Assembly (NCBI GenBank): GCA_000316135.1
Contig: JH994025.1
Location: 26,655-48,770, forward strand
DNA length: 22,116 bases
Source: Trachipleistophora hominis
Taxonomy: Eukaryota > Microsporidia > Pleistophoridae
Direction: 5' to 3'
Positions 7,904 through 16,392 of this stretch are shown piece by piece (positions within the stretch are counted from its first letter, which is position 1; each line of letters opens with the position of its first letter). The notes under the pieces were generated by a model, which saw only the letters and a list, made by a program, of their open reading frames with translations, ran no database searches and was not told the DNA's origin. The translations under genes were made by a program, and so were the position numbers.

Positions 7904-9345
7904 TTTTTATTTTTTACAACTTTAATTTTATTAAAATAAACGAATTTGCCTTTTTGGTAGTGTACCAAAAAAAGCCGCTGAATTATTTGTAACCAGAAGT
8001 AAAACGAGTAGATATTATAAAAATGCATTCTGTGATATCTAACATGTTTAACTAATTAAAATGATATGATTCCTTGATAGATCACTTATAAACTTTTATG
8101 GAATGTCTCACGTTGTCTGTGAAACAAAAACTATTTCAAATACAGCGCGTATACGTAATTAGATGAAATATAAAATAAATATAGAAGTAGTGTTTTCTAC
8201 ATAAAAAGTTTTAAAGCAAATGATCACTTATTATAAAAAGTAAATTAACTATCAATTCATTTATCTATACATATTATGAGTTTCAGTTACATAATAGTAC
8301 AATACTATTTTGAATCTTATTTCATTATGAACAGTATAGTCTTGTACATCTTAGTTACTGAGCTGCCGTTAATGTCAAACTTCTTCTTTTGTTTTTTGCT
8401 TCGGCAAAAATATTCTATGGAAGTTTATCGGTTTACTTTGAGTAAAATCTAATTAGGAATATAACTTGAATAAGTTTTCTTTATCTTTCTACATCATGTA
8501 GGTTAACAAACACAACAATTATGTTTATCGAATTATGAAAAATTTTACACTTTTTTAAACAAGTGTTTAAATGCCACTTTACACAACAATAGTATTCCTT
8601 TAATACGCTGGAATTGATGATAGTCATCTATTTTTGGTTTGTGTAATATTTATTTCAATATAATTATTTTTATTTAGAAAAGAAAATGTAGATACATTAT
8701 TTACATAGTACGTTTTTTCCCATCGTTATTGATGAGCTTTATTTTAAATAGTTTTTGTTTTTTTTCGTATTTAAAATATGGAATAAGAAGTTATTTGTGG
8801 TTAAATATTAGTTGTTTATATGTTGCTATTAGCATATAGCTAAAAACGATCCAAAGGATGAATATATGAGCATTTTAAATATTTTTTTGTTTATAAAAAG
8901 AAACATCTTTTATTGTTTTGTGAAATTAAATAATTTATTATTTTCAACTAATCGACCATCTTTAGATTGCTTCTCCGTATTAAATCGCTCGGAGAGTCCC
9001 GAGAAATTTTGTGCCCTATTTTAACATAAAAGATCATCATTTGAGGATAACAATGCTTTGACCTTTTATTATTATGATTTTTACAACATTTTTAGTAGAA
9101 TCAAAACAGACTTTATAAAATATTACTCGGTTGGATTACTTGTGTTTCCAACCGCTGATATTTAGGAATTGTTTTTTACATTTATTCGAAAAATATAAAG
9201 ATTTATTGTCAGAGTTTAAATTTTTTACGTTCAATTTGGATGTCCCATTCTTATGATTAACATTTCGTTATGAATTACATTAAATAAAATATCCTATATA
9301 CGTATCACTATTAACACCAAAAAACATTTAAAAAAGATATTTTTA
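7904..9345. other. 1.4-kb AT-rich intergenic region
   Basis: No supported gene is seen. A 41-codon ORF at 8327-8452 has no promoter motif or homology and is not called. A small hairpin CTCGG/CCGAG (8988-9003) lies in a short GC-richer patch around 8970-9015. Confidence 0.55.
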
Positions 9346-9348
9346 TTA
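9342..9348 (-). terminator. Stop codon overlapping polyadenylation signal
   Basis: On the minus strand the PPSY protein ends TAATAAAA, with AATAAA at 9347-9342 beginning inside the stop. Confidence 0.5.
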
Positions 9349-9930
9349 TTTAACGTTCCTTTCCGCAAGATTCATGGTCAATTCTGTACTTAATGGAAGT
9401 TGGCATAGCTTCTTCTTACGTTGGCAACCTGTCATCATTTCTTTAATATCATTGCGATTTAATAATTGATAAAGTGGCAACTCGGCATTTTTTAGCTTTG
9501 ATTTGGCACTTAGCATAACACTTTCGTAAGATGGTGGTAGGTTTTTACATAGGGAACCTGCAGAACATTGATAAGAGGTTATAGCTGTCTGCCCCGGAAC
9601 AGCAAGTGCTTGGATAGTAGCAGAAGTTTGTCCCTTTTCAGACATACAATTGGATCCATGGTTAATAGTAACCACCGACTGTTGTTGATTGTTCTGAGTT
9701 CTACAATTATTATATAACGTGTTTCTACGCCTGTGAAAGCGTACACATGTAATTATCGTAAGTATTGCAAATATAAATATATAAAAACTAAAAAATAGAA
9801 GAGTTATTCGTGTTTCAATGGAAGGAATCCATGACGCTTCTTTAAAGGTTGTGTTTTCATGTAATAACGTGCCAATTGGTCTCGAAATATTTGTATATTC
9901 CACTTTTGTTGAGTTCCATGCATCAGCCAT
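9346..9930 (-). CDS. Single-pass membrane protein with a PPxY motif, candidate ubiquitin-ligase adaptor
   Basis: The product is 194 residues. The N-terminus (1-40) has three N-glycosylation sequons (N6, N14, N26). One helix spans about 42-62, followed by a strongly basic stop RFHRRR (64-69), so the N-terminus is predicted outside and the about 130-residue tail cytosolic. The tail carries LPPSYESVM (131-139), a textbook PPxY ligand for WW domains. In fungi, membrane proteins of this shape (Bsd2, Tre1, Ear1, Ssh4 class) recruit the Nedd4-type ligase Rsp5 to transporters. That role is inferred from the motif only, and no domain homology is recognised. A second candidate motif, LPLYQLL (151-157), lacks the second proline. 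The ATG is preceded by CCAAACC and by TATATAAG 43-50 bases upstream. Confidence 0.78.
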   Translation of the reverse strand: MADAWNSTKVEYTNISRPIGTLLHENTTFKEASWIPSIETRITLLFFSFYIFIFAILTIITCVRFHRRRNTLYNNCRTQNNQQQSVVTINHGSNCMSEKGQTSATIQALAVPGQTAITSYQCSAGSLCKNLPPSYESVMLSAKSKLKNAELPLYQLLNRNDIKEMMTGCQRKKKLCQLPLSTELTMNLAERNVK

Positions 9931-9972
9931 GGTTTGGAACTATTTCGTCATAATAAAGATGTATCAATAATA

Positions 9973-9980
9973 CTTATATA
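9973..9980 (-). promoter_or_regulatory. TATA-like motif upstream of the PPSY-protein gene
   Basis: TATATAAG on the minus strand begins 50 bases upstream of the ATG. It shares its core with the motifs at 888 and 4556. Confidence 0.35.
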
Positions 9981-10054
9981 GATTATGAATCGAACAAAGT
10001 GCAATATAACTGCTAAGGAATAAATTATATTAATGTCGGAAAAATCCGTGCTGT

Positions 10055-10067
10055 ATAGTAGCATATA
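10055..10067. repeat. Left target-site duplication of copy 3
   Basis: ATAGTAGCATATA matches 10114-10126 at 12 of 13 positions. Confidence 0.72.
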
Positions 10068-10113
10068 TTGGCACCTGTATGAAGGAGATAATTAAACAGA
10101 CTTTTTTAAAAAC
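10068..10113 (+). mobile_element. SINE-like element, copy 3, 5'-truncated
   Basis: The 46-bp body ends GAGATAATTAAACAGACTTTT plus A-rich tail, one base different from copies 1 and 2 in the core block. It is flanked by a 13-bp direct repeat with one mismatch: ATAGTAGCATATA at 10055-10067 and ATAGCAGCATATA at 10114-10126. The 5' truncation point is similar to that of copy 1. Confidence 0.74.
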
Positions 10114-10126
10114 ATAGCAGCATATA
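10114..10126. repeat. Right target-site duplication of copy 3
   Basis: ATAGCAGCATATA lies directly after the A-rich tail and one C. Confidence 0.72.
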
Positions 10127-11067
10127 AGCTAAGAAAATTAGCAAATATTCATGTAAAATCATAATATCTTTTAGAAAGCGTTATAGTAACGCTTTTAAAT
10201 TTGTGCATTATCTCAATATTTATGTTTTAAATTTAAATAACTAGGATATGCTTTTAATTGCCCGTTTCATCTGTATTATCGTATATTTACGAATTCATCT
10301 TTTGGTTACTGAATGCTTCAAACTTAATTGAAATCTTTCTACGTAGAGCAGCTCAATTGTTAAAAATTGGTTTCGTAGTTTCAATAGGTGAACTGGACGA
10401 AATAAAATAAAATACGATCATAACATCGAGATTCATCATCTATGGCAACAAAGTACGATTAAATAAAGCATATAAAGAAATGAACAGCTATTTATTGAAA
10501 GTCAATTTGATTCACAGTGGTTATTATATAATAGCTGTTGTATTTATGTAGATTTTAACTATATTCAACATTTTTTTCGCGTAAAATAAAAATTACTTTT
10601 TTCCTTTTGAAGAAACTTTTTTAATTAATATTCCAATATTCCCAAAACATTTATTCAATATGCCTAAAAATTAACAATTACTTGATATCATTGATCCAAA
10701 ACATCCATAGAAGCATAACAATGCAAATCTGATTTTTCTAAAACCAGAATTTTCAAAGGACATAGTGAAAATTAATTATACCTAATGAAAATAGTCTCTA
10801 CAGACTGTGTTAAACTATTATAGGATAAATTTTGAAATACTTCTTGTTTCGAACTGGAAGAAGTTTGCTTCAATTAAAATATTAACATAAATACCGAATA
10901 TTTAATCTATTTCATAGTATTTAATTATAATTCAAAATATTTAGCCAAAAATTCATCAAAGTGTTATTGTTTAGTATAATTGTAATGGTATTTTTTATCA
11001 TGAATAGCTGTAACAGCTTCTGAATCACATATACATATTAATATTTTTAACTTTCATAAACTTTTAA

Positions 11068-12006
11068 TTATAGAAAGAAACAAATCTCCGGCTTTTTATC
11101 GCAGTATTTCTTGGTTTCTGCACAATAAACAACATATCCACATGTTTTCAAGTATTTTTCAGAGTAAATGTGTCTTGTTTCGTACACCAAAGGCCTGTTA
11201 CTTTCATTTATTTCTTCATTACTCCCCTTGCATCTTAGGAAGGTATTCGTGCGTCTTGAATATGGCAACTTGGCCGCCAAGCTTTGTATCCATGGTAAAC
11301 AAGTTGGACAATCATCAACTCGTCTTTTGTTTAGACAGTCGATGCTATTGAGCGCTATTATACCCGCCACTATTCGATTTGTCAGCCGTGTCTGTGATGG
11401 TAATCCTTTGATATGGCACAATATTCTCTTATATTCATTAACCAAATTGTTAAGATGCTCATTTATCTTACTCATATGCAAATTATAGTCCCGCACTAGG
11501 AGAAACAGCCATTCTCTCATAATATCCACGGATATTTGCTTGGCTCTAACGAATTGTATAGCTTCACTATATTCCTTGTTACAACAATGTATGATGAAGA
11601 TTCTGACCTTTAAGTTTTCCATCAAATCACTTTTCAATTCTTTGAGGAGCACTTTATTGGCCTCGCAAAAGATTTGCAGTTCTTCTAAATCGTTTTTCCT
11701 GATATTTTCTTCTTTCTGTTTCAATTTTTCGAAATACGGTATTCGTTGCTCATAAATATAAATATCGTTCTGTTCAAGATATTCTTGAATGGCATAGTCC
11801 AAATTATCAATTGGTTTTAAACCATCATTCTGTTCGAGCGCAGCAAATTTCTTTTTCAGACTCTCTTTTAGCAGCAATAGTTTTTCTTTAAGCTGTTCTT
11901 TGCTAACCTTTCCTTTGAAGTGCATATCCATAAGCTTTTTGATAAGACGTGCGGTATTTCGTGTGAAAAGAAGCAATTCTGCCTCGTTTATGAAACTCTC
12001 TGTCAT
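11068..12006 (-). CDS. GID9: GID/CTLH ubiquitin-ligase subunit Gid9 (MAEA/Fyv10)
   Basis: The 312-residue product starts with a helical, lysine-rich region (1-60). A CTLH domain follows (about 105-163), containing LEELQIFCEANKVLLKELKS and EAIQFVRAK, then a CRA-type helical region. The C-terminal RING-like domain (about 232-312) has DDCPTC (231-236), LPYSRRTNTFLRCK (247-260), the IYSEKYLK segment and a final YCAETKKYC...CFFL that parallels the VCPxTxxxF ending of MAEA/Fyv10. In yeast, Gid9 pairs with Gid2 to form the RING core that ubiquitinates gluconeogenic enzymes for degradation. It is shorter than the yeast (about 516) and human (about 396) proteins, mainly at the N-terminus, where no clear LisH motif is seen. 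The LPNG turn typical of the RING-like domain is replaced by YETRH, so its ring is diverged. No CCC motif or AATAAA overlap is present. Confidence 0.9.
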   Translation of the reverse strand: MTESFINEAELLLFTRNTARLIKKLMDMHFKGKVSKEQLKEKLLLLKESLKKKFAALEQNDGLKPIDNLDYAIQEYLEQNDIYIYEQRIPYFEKLKQKEENIRKNDLEELQIFCEANKVLLKELKSDLMENLKVRIFIIHCCNKEYSEAIQFVRAKQISVDIMREWLFLLVRDYNLHMSKINEHLNNLVNEYKRILCHIKGLPSQTRLTNRIVAGIIALNSIDCLNKRRVDDCPTCLPWIQSLAAKLPYSRRTNTFLRCKGSNEEINESNRPLVYETRHIYSEKYLKTCGYVVYCAETKKYCDKKPEICFFL

Positions 12007-12139
12007 ATTTGTTTATTTTTAAATTTTAAATATATGTTATCATGATATTTTATCAGATTTCAAACAAAAACATAAAACGCTAATAAATGAATGATAGCAC
12101 GAGTTCTAGTTTTTAACAGAGTAGATTTATTGATTCTCC

Positions 12140-12409
12140 TCACCAGGTTTTACACATCGGTCCCGATGAACTAAAAAATATAGAGCAAAATACATGGATG
12201 ATAAATGCATACTTAACATGAGAAGAGTTAAAAAAAACATTTAAATCTATGAACCGCACACCTCTTGCCATGGCAAATCTCAGCTCATCAGAAGAGTGTG
12301 TGAGGTGATGAGATGAATAAAAAAAATACATTTCAATTAAAAAATATACAGTTAATACACAACTGATATATTTATATTGTTTAAACATGAAAAACTTCTT
12401 TATACACAT
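12140..12409 (-). CDS. Doubtful small hydrophobic protein (89 aa)
   Basis: This ORF begins about 400 bases upstream of GID9 on the same strand and ends 133 bases before it. It encodes a hydrophobic N-terminal segment (YISCVLTVYFLIEMYFFY, about 14-31) and a polar, histidine-serine-rich centre with SSDELRFAMARGVRFIDL. A second hydrophobic stretch, YAFIIHVFCSIFF, follows near the end. The centre is less AT-rich than its surroundings and the same bases can fold (CTCATCA/TGATGAG, 12284-12312). No family, CCC motif or polyadenylation overlap supports it. It could be a real two-pass membrane protein or a chance ORF over a structured segment. Confidence 0.35.
   Translation of the reverse strand: MCIKKFFMFKQYKYISCVLTVYFLIEMYFFYSSHHLTHSSDELRFAMARGVRFIDLNVFFNSSHVKYAFIIHVFCSIFFSSSGPMCKTW
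12284..12312. repeat. Inverted repeat in a GC-richer patch
   Basis: CTCATCA (12284-12290) pairs with TGATGAG (12306-12312) around a 15-base loop. The neighbouring CACACCTCTT and AAGAGTGTG can pair imperfectly. It lies inside the doubtful 89-residue ORF. Confidence 0.4.
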
Positions 12410-13809
12410 TTATCTCGCCTTTCAAGTCATCATTTCTCGCTTTTTCTCAATTTTTCACAGGTTTTGCATTTTTCCGTACGATTTTTTTATTTCAAACGTT
12501 TTATTTATCATTCCATACTCTATAATACACATTCGTTTTCTCTACTAGGATGAATTGTGGTTACTGATACTTGAGTTATTTATTTGATACGGGTCACATA
12601 ATTTTCTTCTTAAAAATGGTCTTTCAGTTTATAAATTATTTTTTACTTATATTTATTACCATAAATTATTCTCCATGTTAAATAGATAATTTAAACAATT
12701 AGAAATGATTTTATACGTCTATCAGTAGTATAAAATAGAGATTAGTAAAATTTTCATGAACTTTGTGTGAAAGATATATCATCAGAACGAACAATTAAAC
12801 GTTACGGTGGCCTAGATAGGATCGAACGAATTTAATGAACACTTGTTAATAACATTTTTATCGCAGATTTAGTTAACAGATGACCTATAAACCTCTATAT
12901 CAATGATAATCTTGATAAATTTTCCGTGTAAAATTACGCGCCACATGTAGTGTATCTAAATAAGAAGAAACTTTTTCATAACTATCTAAAATTTCTTATT
13001 GAGTTTAAAATTATTTATTTGATAGTGCCTTATCTTGAGCGTGTGGTTTAGCAAAAACGTCAATGCTTGCCAGTTGTCAGTTTCCTGATTTACAATATAA
13101 CCAGCTATTTATTGAAAGCTGTTCATGAACATCATTATACTATTACATCATAAGTATGGCATTTTACATATCCATGATTATTGTAGCATTAAAAACTTCG
13201 ACTATTACACTTTGTGATTCTAGTGTGGATATGTCTATTTGTTTCCATAATTATCATCCTAGTTGAATATAAAGATGTTTCATAGTCATCAAAATCTATA
13301 GTTATCTCAGTATCAATAAAAAGAGAATTCCCAGGCTGGTTCGTCAGTTCAAGAAAAATCAAACAATTTTTTCCTGTTTACTGCAAAAAATCAAAAATTA
13401 TATGTTATTATGAAATTTTTATGTTTGTAAACACGCACAGCAGTCATTTGTGATCTATCTTAAGATAAATCGTCAATCCCGATTAGAAATTAATTTGCTG
13501 ATCTCTACAAAAAACAAAAATATAGGCGCAATGGTTAACCTAAAACGAATTTAGGAACAAAAAAAGAATATGTCCTATCAAATGCATGCAAATTTGAATT
13601 TTTGTTTCATAAACAGAATAGCGCATCGAGTTATATATAAAAATGTCTATGTTACTTTAATTTAAAAAATCTTAATTCATTTTTTAAATTAGTGGTATTT
13701 ATTACGTAATTGATAAGTTCCAACTCATAAAATAACAGTTGTTTATCTTATATACTTGTGTAATATTTGCATTCTTTTGGTTAAATCACGCTGTTAAATT
13801 CAATAATTC

Positions 13810-13817
13810 GTTTAAAA
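13810..13817. repeat. Left direct repeat of copy 5
   Basis: GTTTAAAA is identical to 13933-13940. It is short and AT-rich, so weaker than the duplications of the other copies. Confidence 0.5.
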
Positions 13818-13823
13818 CGTGGA

Positions 13824-13932
13824 TTTTTTATATGAAAGTCCATTTAATTAACTCTTCAGATAATCGCACATTTTAACAGATTCTATTAGCGCGCTAAGCG
13901 CATACAGTGGCCTACACAACCTTTGGTTTATG
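13824..13932 (-). mobile_element. SINE-like element, copy 5, full length, minus orientation
   Basis: Read on the minus strand, this 109-bp body begins CATAAACCAAAGG and has GGCCACTGTATGCGC with the palindrome TTAGCGCGCTAA. It ends GTTAATTAAATGGACTTTC plus an A-rich tail. It aligns along its whole length with copy 4. The flanking perfect direct repeat is 8 bp, GTTTAAAA (13810-13817 and 13933-13940). Six bases (13818-13823) lie between that repeat and the tail and may belong to a longer, decayed duplication. It is the most diverged copy at its boundaries. Confidence 0.66.
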
Positions 13933-13940
13933 GTTTAAAA
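13933..13940. repeat. Right direct repeat of copy 5
   Basis: GTTTAAAA abuts the 5' end of the minus-oriented element. Confidence 0.5.
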
Positions 13941-14427
13941 ATGAATCATTATTAATCATACTATTCCGAAAACCAAATATAGATTGATGACTTCATTACA
14001 TAAAAATTACGCTATAAAATCGCTTCTAACACCAATATAACCATAGTAATTCCCGGTTTTTAACGTATTACTATATAATTTTACTTCTTATAACTATTTT
14101 GCCATTTATGTGTGTAGAAACTGTTTTAATTGTAGTTCATACTCTTTTGACGTTTTTAACCATGAAATTTCTGTCAACAATAAAAACTTTATAATATTGG
14201 CTAGGAAAAAAATATAAATAGAACAATCCTATGGACACTACTTTTATGATATTTCGAGATGCATACTGCGCACTTTTCCAGGTTAAAACGTAATCTTGTC
14301 AATTTATGGTTTAATTATTAATTTTTGTACCTTTTCAACACGATTGTACACTTTCTTGCTGACAAAAAATATTTACAAGCATAGTCTCGTGTTTGTTGTT
14401 ATTTGTTCAAATTTTTTAATTTCTGAT

Positions 14428-14431
14428 CCCC
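14428..14431 (+). promoter_or_regulatory. CCCC motif before the start at 14434
   Basis: GATCCCCTT runs directly into ATG, with CCCC at -3 to -6. It supports 14434 as the start over the upstream in-frame TTG at 14296. Confidence 0.55.
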
Positions 14432-14433
14432 TT

Positions 14434-15330
14434 ATGATCTATAAATCGGACCTGGATGATGACGATATATCTGACACCATTAGTCAAAAATATCCGGCCC
14501 TGTGCCAATTTTTAAAATCTCCTGACAATAACCTGCTGCTGGAAATATTAACATATCCTTGCCTGGCAGTTTTAAAGAAACTTATAAAAAGCAAATTTAC
14601 AAAACTTGCAGAGCCAAAAAATCTGCTGCAATTAATCGAAAAGATGTTGCCTTATAATTCCACAACCACTATCCTTCTAATTAATTTGTTACGATACTGT
14701 AATAGTCAACCTTTTGTTAGTGAATGGATTCGCAGGATAAGGACAACATACGATGATCTTCTCCAGCAAACATCTTTTACATTGTTTTATAATTACGTAA
14801 TCGATAATGACACCAAAAACTTTTATTGTGAATATTTTATAAAAATAACACCACAGCTAGAAAGCTATATAGAATTCTTTTTATCTGTAAACAATAATCA
14901 TGAGTTCTACATCAATCTACTTTTTGAGAAGGAAATAACGAACAAAGAAATTGCTCAAAATACGTTAAACTATTTGGTAAATTTAGAAATTAACGATAAC
15001 TTAATTTTGCTTTACAATTCAGTAGTAAAGCGTTACAACCTTGACGAGTACAACATAAACTTAAAAGAAGTTAAAGACATCATAGATGATATCAAGAAAC
15101 TTAACCTAAAAAGATATTTTGCTATTATTGAGAGCGGTAAGCCTTATATAAATAAGGAATTTTACCACATTACTTTACTTCAATCAAGGAAATGGGATGG
15201 TTATTTGCAAATATTATTTTGGAAAATTTTGATATACCAGAGAATAGCCTTTGATTGGACAGTGCCAGATGATAATAATAACAATGACTTTGGGAAGGAC
15301 GCATTGATGGTCCTGGATAATCTTCATTAA
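14434..15330 (+). CDS. Alpha-helical repeat protein, possibly a SAPS-like phosphatase regulator
   Basis: The product is 298 residues, almost entirely predicted helix, rich in Leu, Ile, Asn and Lys. It opens with an acidic stretch, SDLDDDDISD (about 5-14). Successive amphipathic segments follow, including YPALCQFLKSP (about 20-30), LLLEILTYPCLAVLKKLIKS and ILLINLLRYC, and the pattern of an ARM/HEAT-like solenoid continues to the end. The acidic start plus QKYPALCQFLKSP resembles the entry of SAPS domains (Sit4/PP6-associated proteins), which are much longer. This assignment is tentative. The frame is open upstream from 14296, but only a TTG lies there and the added residues are hydrophobic and low in complexity. 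The ATG at 14434 follows CCCC and is preferred. Confidence 0.82.
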   Translation: MIYKSDLDDDDISDTISQKYPALCQFLKSPDNNLLLEILTYPCLAVLKKLIKSKFTKLAEPKNLLQLIEKMLPYNSTTTILLINLLRYCNSQPFVSEWIRRIRTTYDDLLQQTSFTLFYNYVIDNDTKNFYCEYFIKITPQLESYIEFFLSVNNNHEFYINLLFEKEITNKEIAQNTLNYLVNLEINDNLILLYNSVVKRYNLDEYNINLKEVKDIIDDIKKLNLKRYFAIIESGKPYINKEFYHITLLQSRKWDGYLQILFWKILIYQRIAFDWTVPDDNNNNDFGKDALMVLDNLH

Positions 15331-16392
15331 ATTTTAAAGATACAAATTACTTGGCGGACTTGCATTCTAGTAACAGTATAAAACACATCTCAAGGAGAAT
15401 ATATTGCGTTCTAGCTATCTTTTTCAATGTATAATCCGTAATGTAAAAAACTTTACCTGTTAACGATGGTTATTTACATTTTATAACGGTTTAATTTTTT
15501 ATATTATATTCACAAATTTTGTCATACAACAAGGACTATTACGGTTGATCTGAGCAGATCAAAAGAATGTGAGTGTGAAATAAATAAAAACATTTAAAGA
15601 AAAAACAAAGGATATTTGCACCATTTCATTTATGAAACAAAACTTAGATCTGCTACAGATTCAGTAAAGTTTATATTTTCAGCCAAGTTCTTAATTAATA
15701 TTAAATTTATTTACTACTTCAGTTACTCTTATCTCACTATATCACACCATTCATAAATTTTCAATCAAATTCTTGATGTTTGTATTTTCCATTAAGGGAT
15801 ATAAAATTAATTACCAGTCATAAATGTCACCTGTTCATCTCATTAATAATGATTGGTATAACTCCTATGAAAAAATTTACGAATAAAGTATTGATTTTTC
15901 ATAAATTTAAACATATTAGAATAAAATAACGAAATACAATACGTAGTGTATTTAATAAGATAACGAACTATAATTCATACAGTATATCAATAACACCACG
16001 GCTAATGAAACTCATTAAGTGTAATGAATGTTTTACATATCATTAATAAATAAGAATTTATCTCACGATAACACTAAGATTTTTTTACATATATTTAATT
16101 CATAGCTGTAAAATAGCCTTTTCTCCCAATATCAACACTTGTGCTTACAACACCAATTCATTATAATATTGAAAACGTATTAGGCTCATATAATAGCTAA
16201 CAACAAACAAAACACCTTTCATGCTAATAGAATTGTCCTAGTATATGATTGTGCCGAAGACAAAATACGTTATAATTATAAACTATGGTACTGTTGTTTT
16301 AACCGCTACTCTACACGACTAAAGGATCATTAACATTCAATTTTCAAATTAAAATCGCTAATTGCTTTGCAGTTTTTATATATATGGAAAGT
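15331..16392. other. 1.1-kb intergenic region between convergent genes
   Basis: The genes on either side point toward each other. One near-perfect palindrome lies at 15545-15562. No ORF or other signal is recognised. Confidence 0.55.
15545..15562. repeat. 18-bp inverted repeat
   Basis: TTGATCTG-AG-CAGATCAA pairs perfectly over 8 bp around two bases. It lies about 215 bases past the stop of the helical-repeat gene. The function is unknown; a protein-binding palindrome or an RNA hairpin is possible. Confidence 0.6.

Larger units (their letters stand above)
9931..11067. other. 1.1-kb intergenic region with a truncated SINE-like copy
   Basis: It contains the TATA-like motif and the short element at 10068-10113. 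From 10130 to 11067 only AT-rich sequence without recognisable signals is seen. Confidence 0.55.
12410..14433. other. 2-kb intergenic region with a full-length SINE-like copy
   Basis: No gene is seen. It contains the minus-oriented element at 13824-13932 and, at its right end, an open reading frame continuous with the next gene but lacking an ATG (14296-14433). CCCC precedes the ATG at 14434. Confidence 0.55.

Noticed and set aside
8327..8452. 41-codon plus-strand ORF
   Set aside because: It has no promoter motif, CCC motif or recognisable features. This length is common by chance here.
11142..11755. Three plus-strand ORFs (11142, 11168, 11540)
   Set aside because: They are antisense shadows inside GID9.
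12805..12835. tRNA-like GTTCGATC on the minus strand
   Set aside because: The bases on either side do not form a T-arm stem and no acceptor or D-arm partner is found.
14296..14433. N-terminal extension of the helical-repeat protein
   Set aside because: It begins with TTG. The ATG at 14434 has CCCC immediately before it. The extension is low-complexity and hydrophobic.
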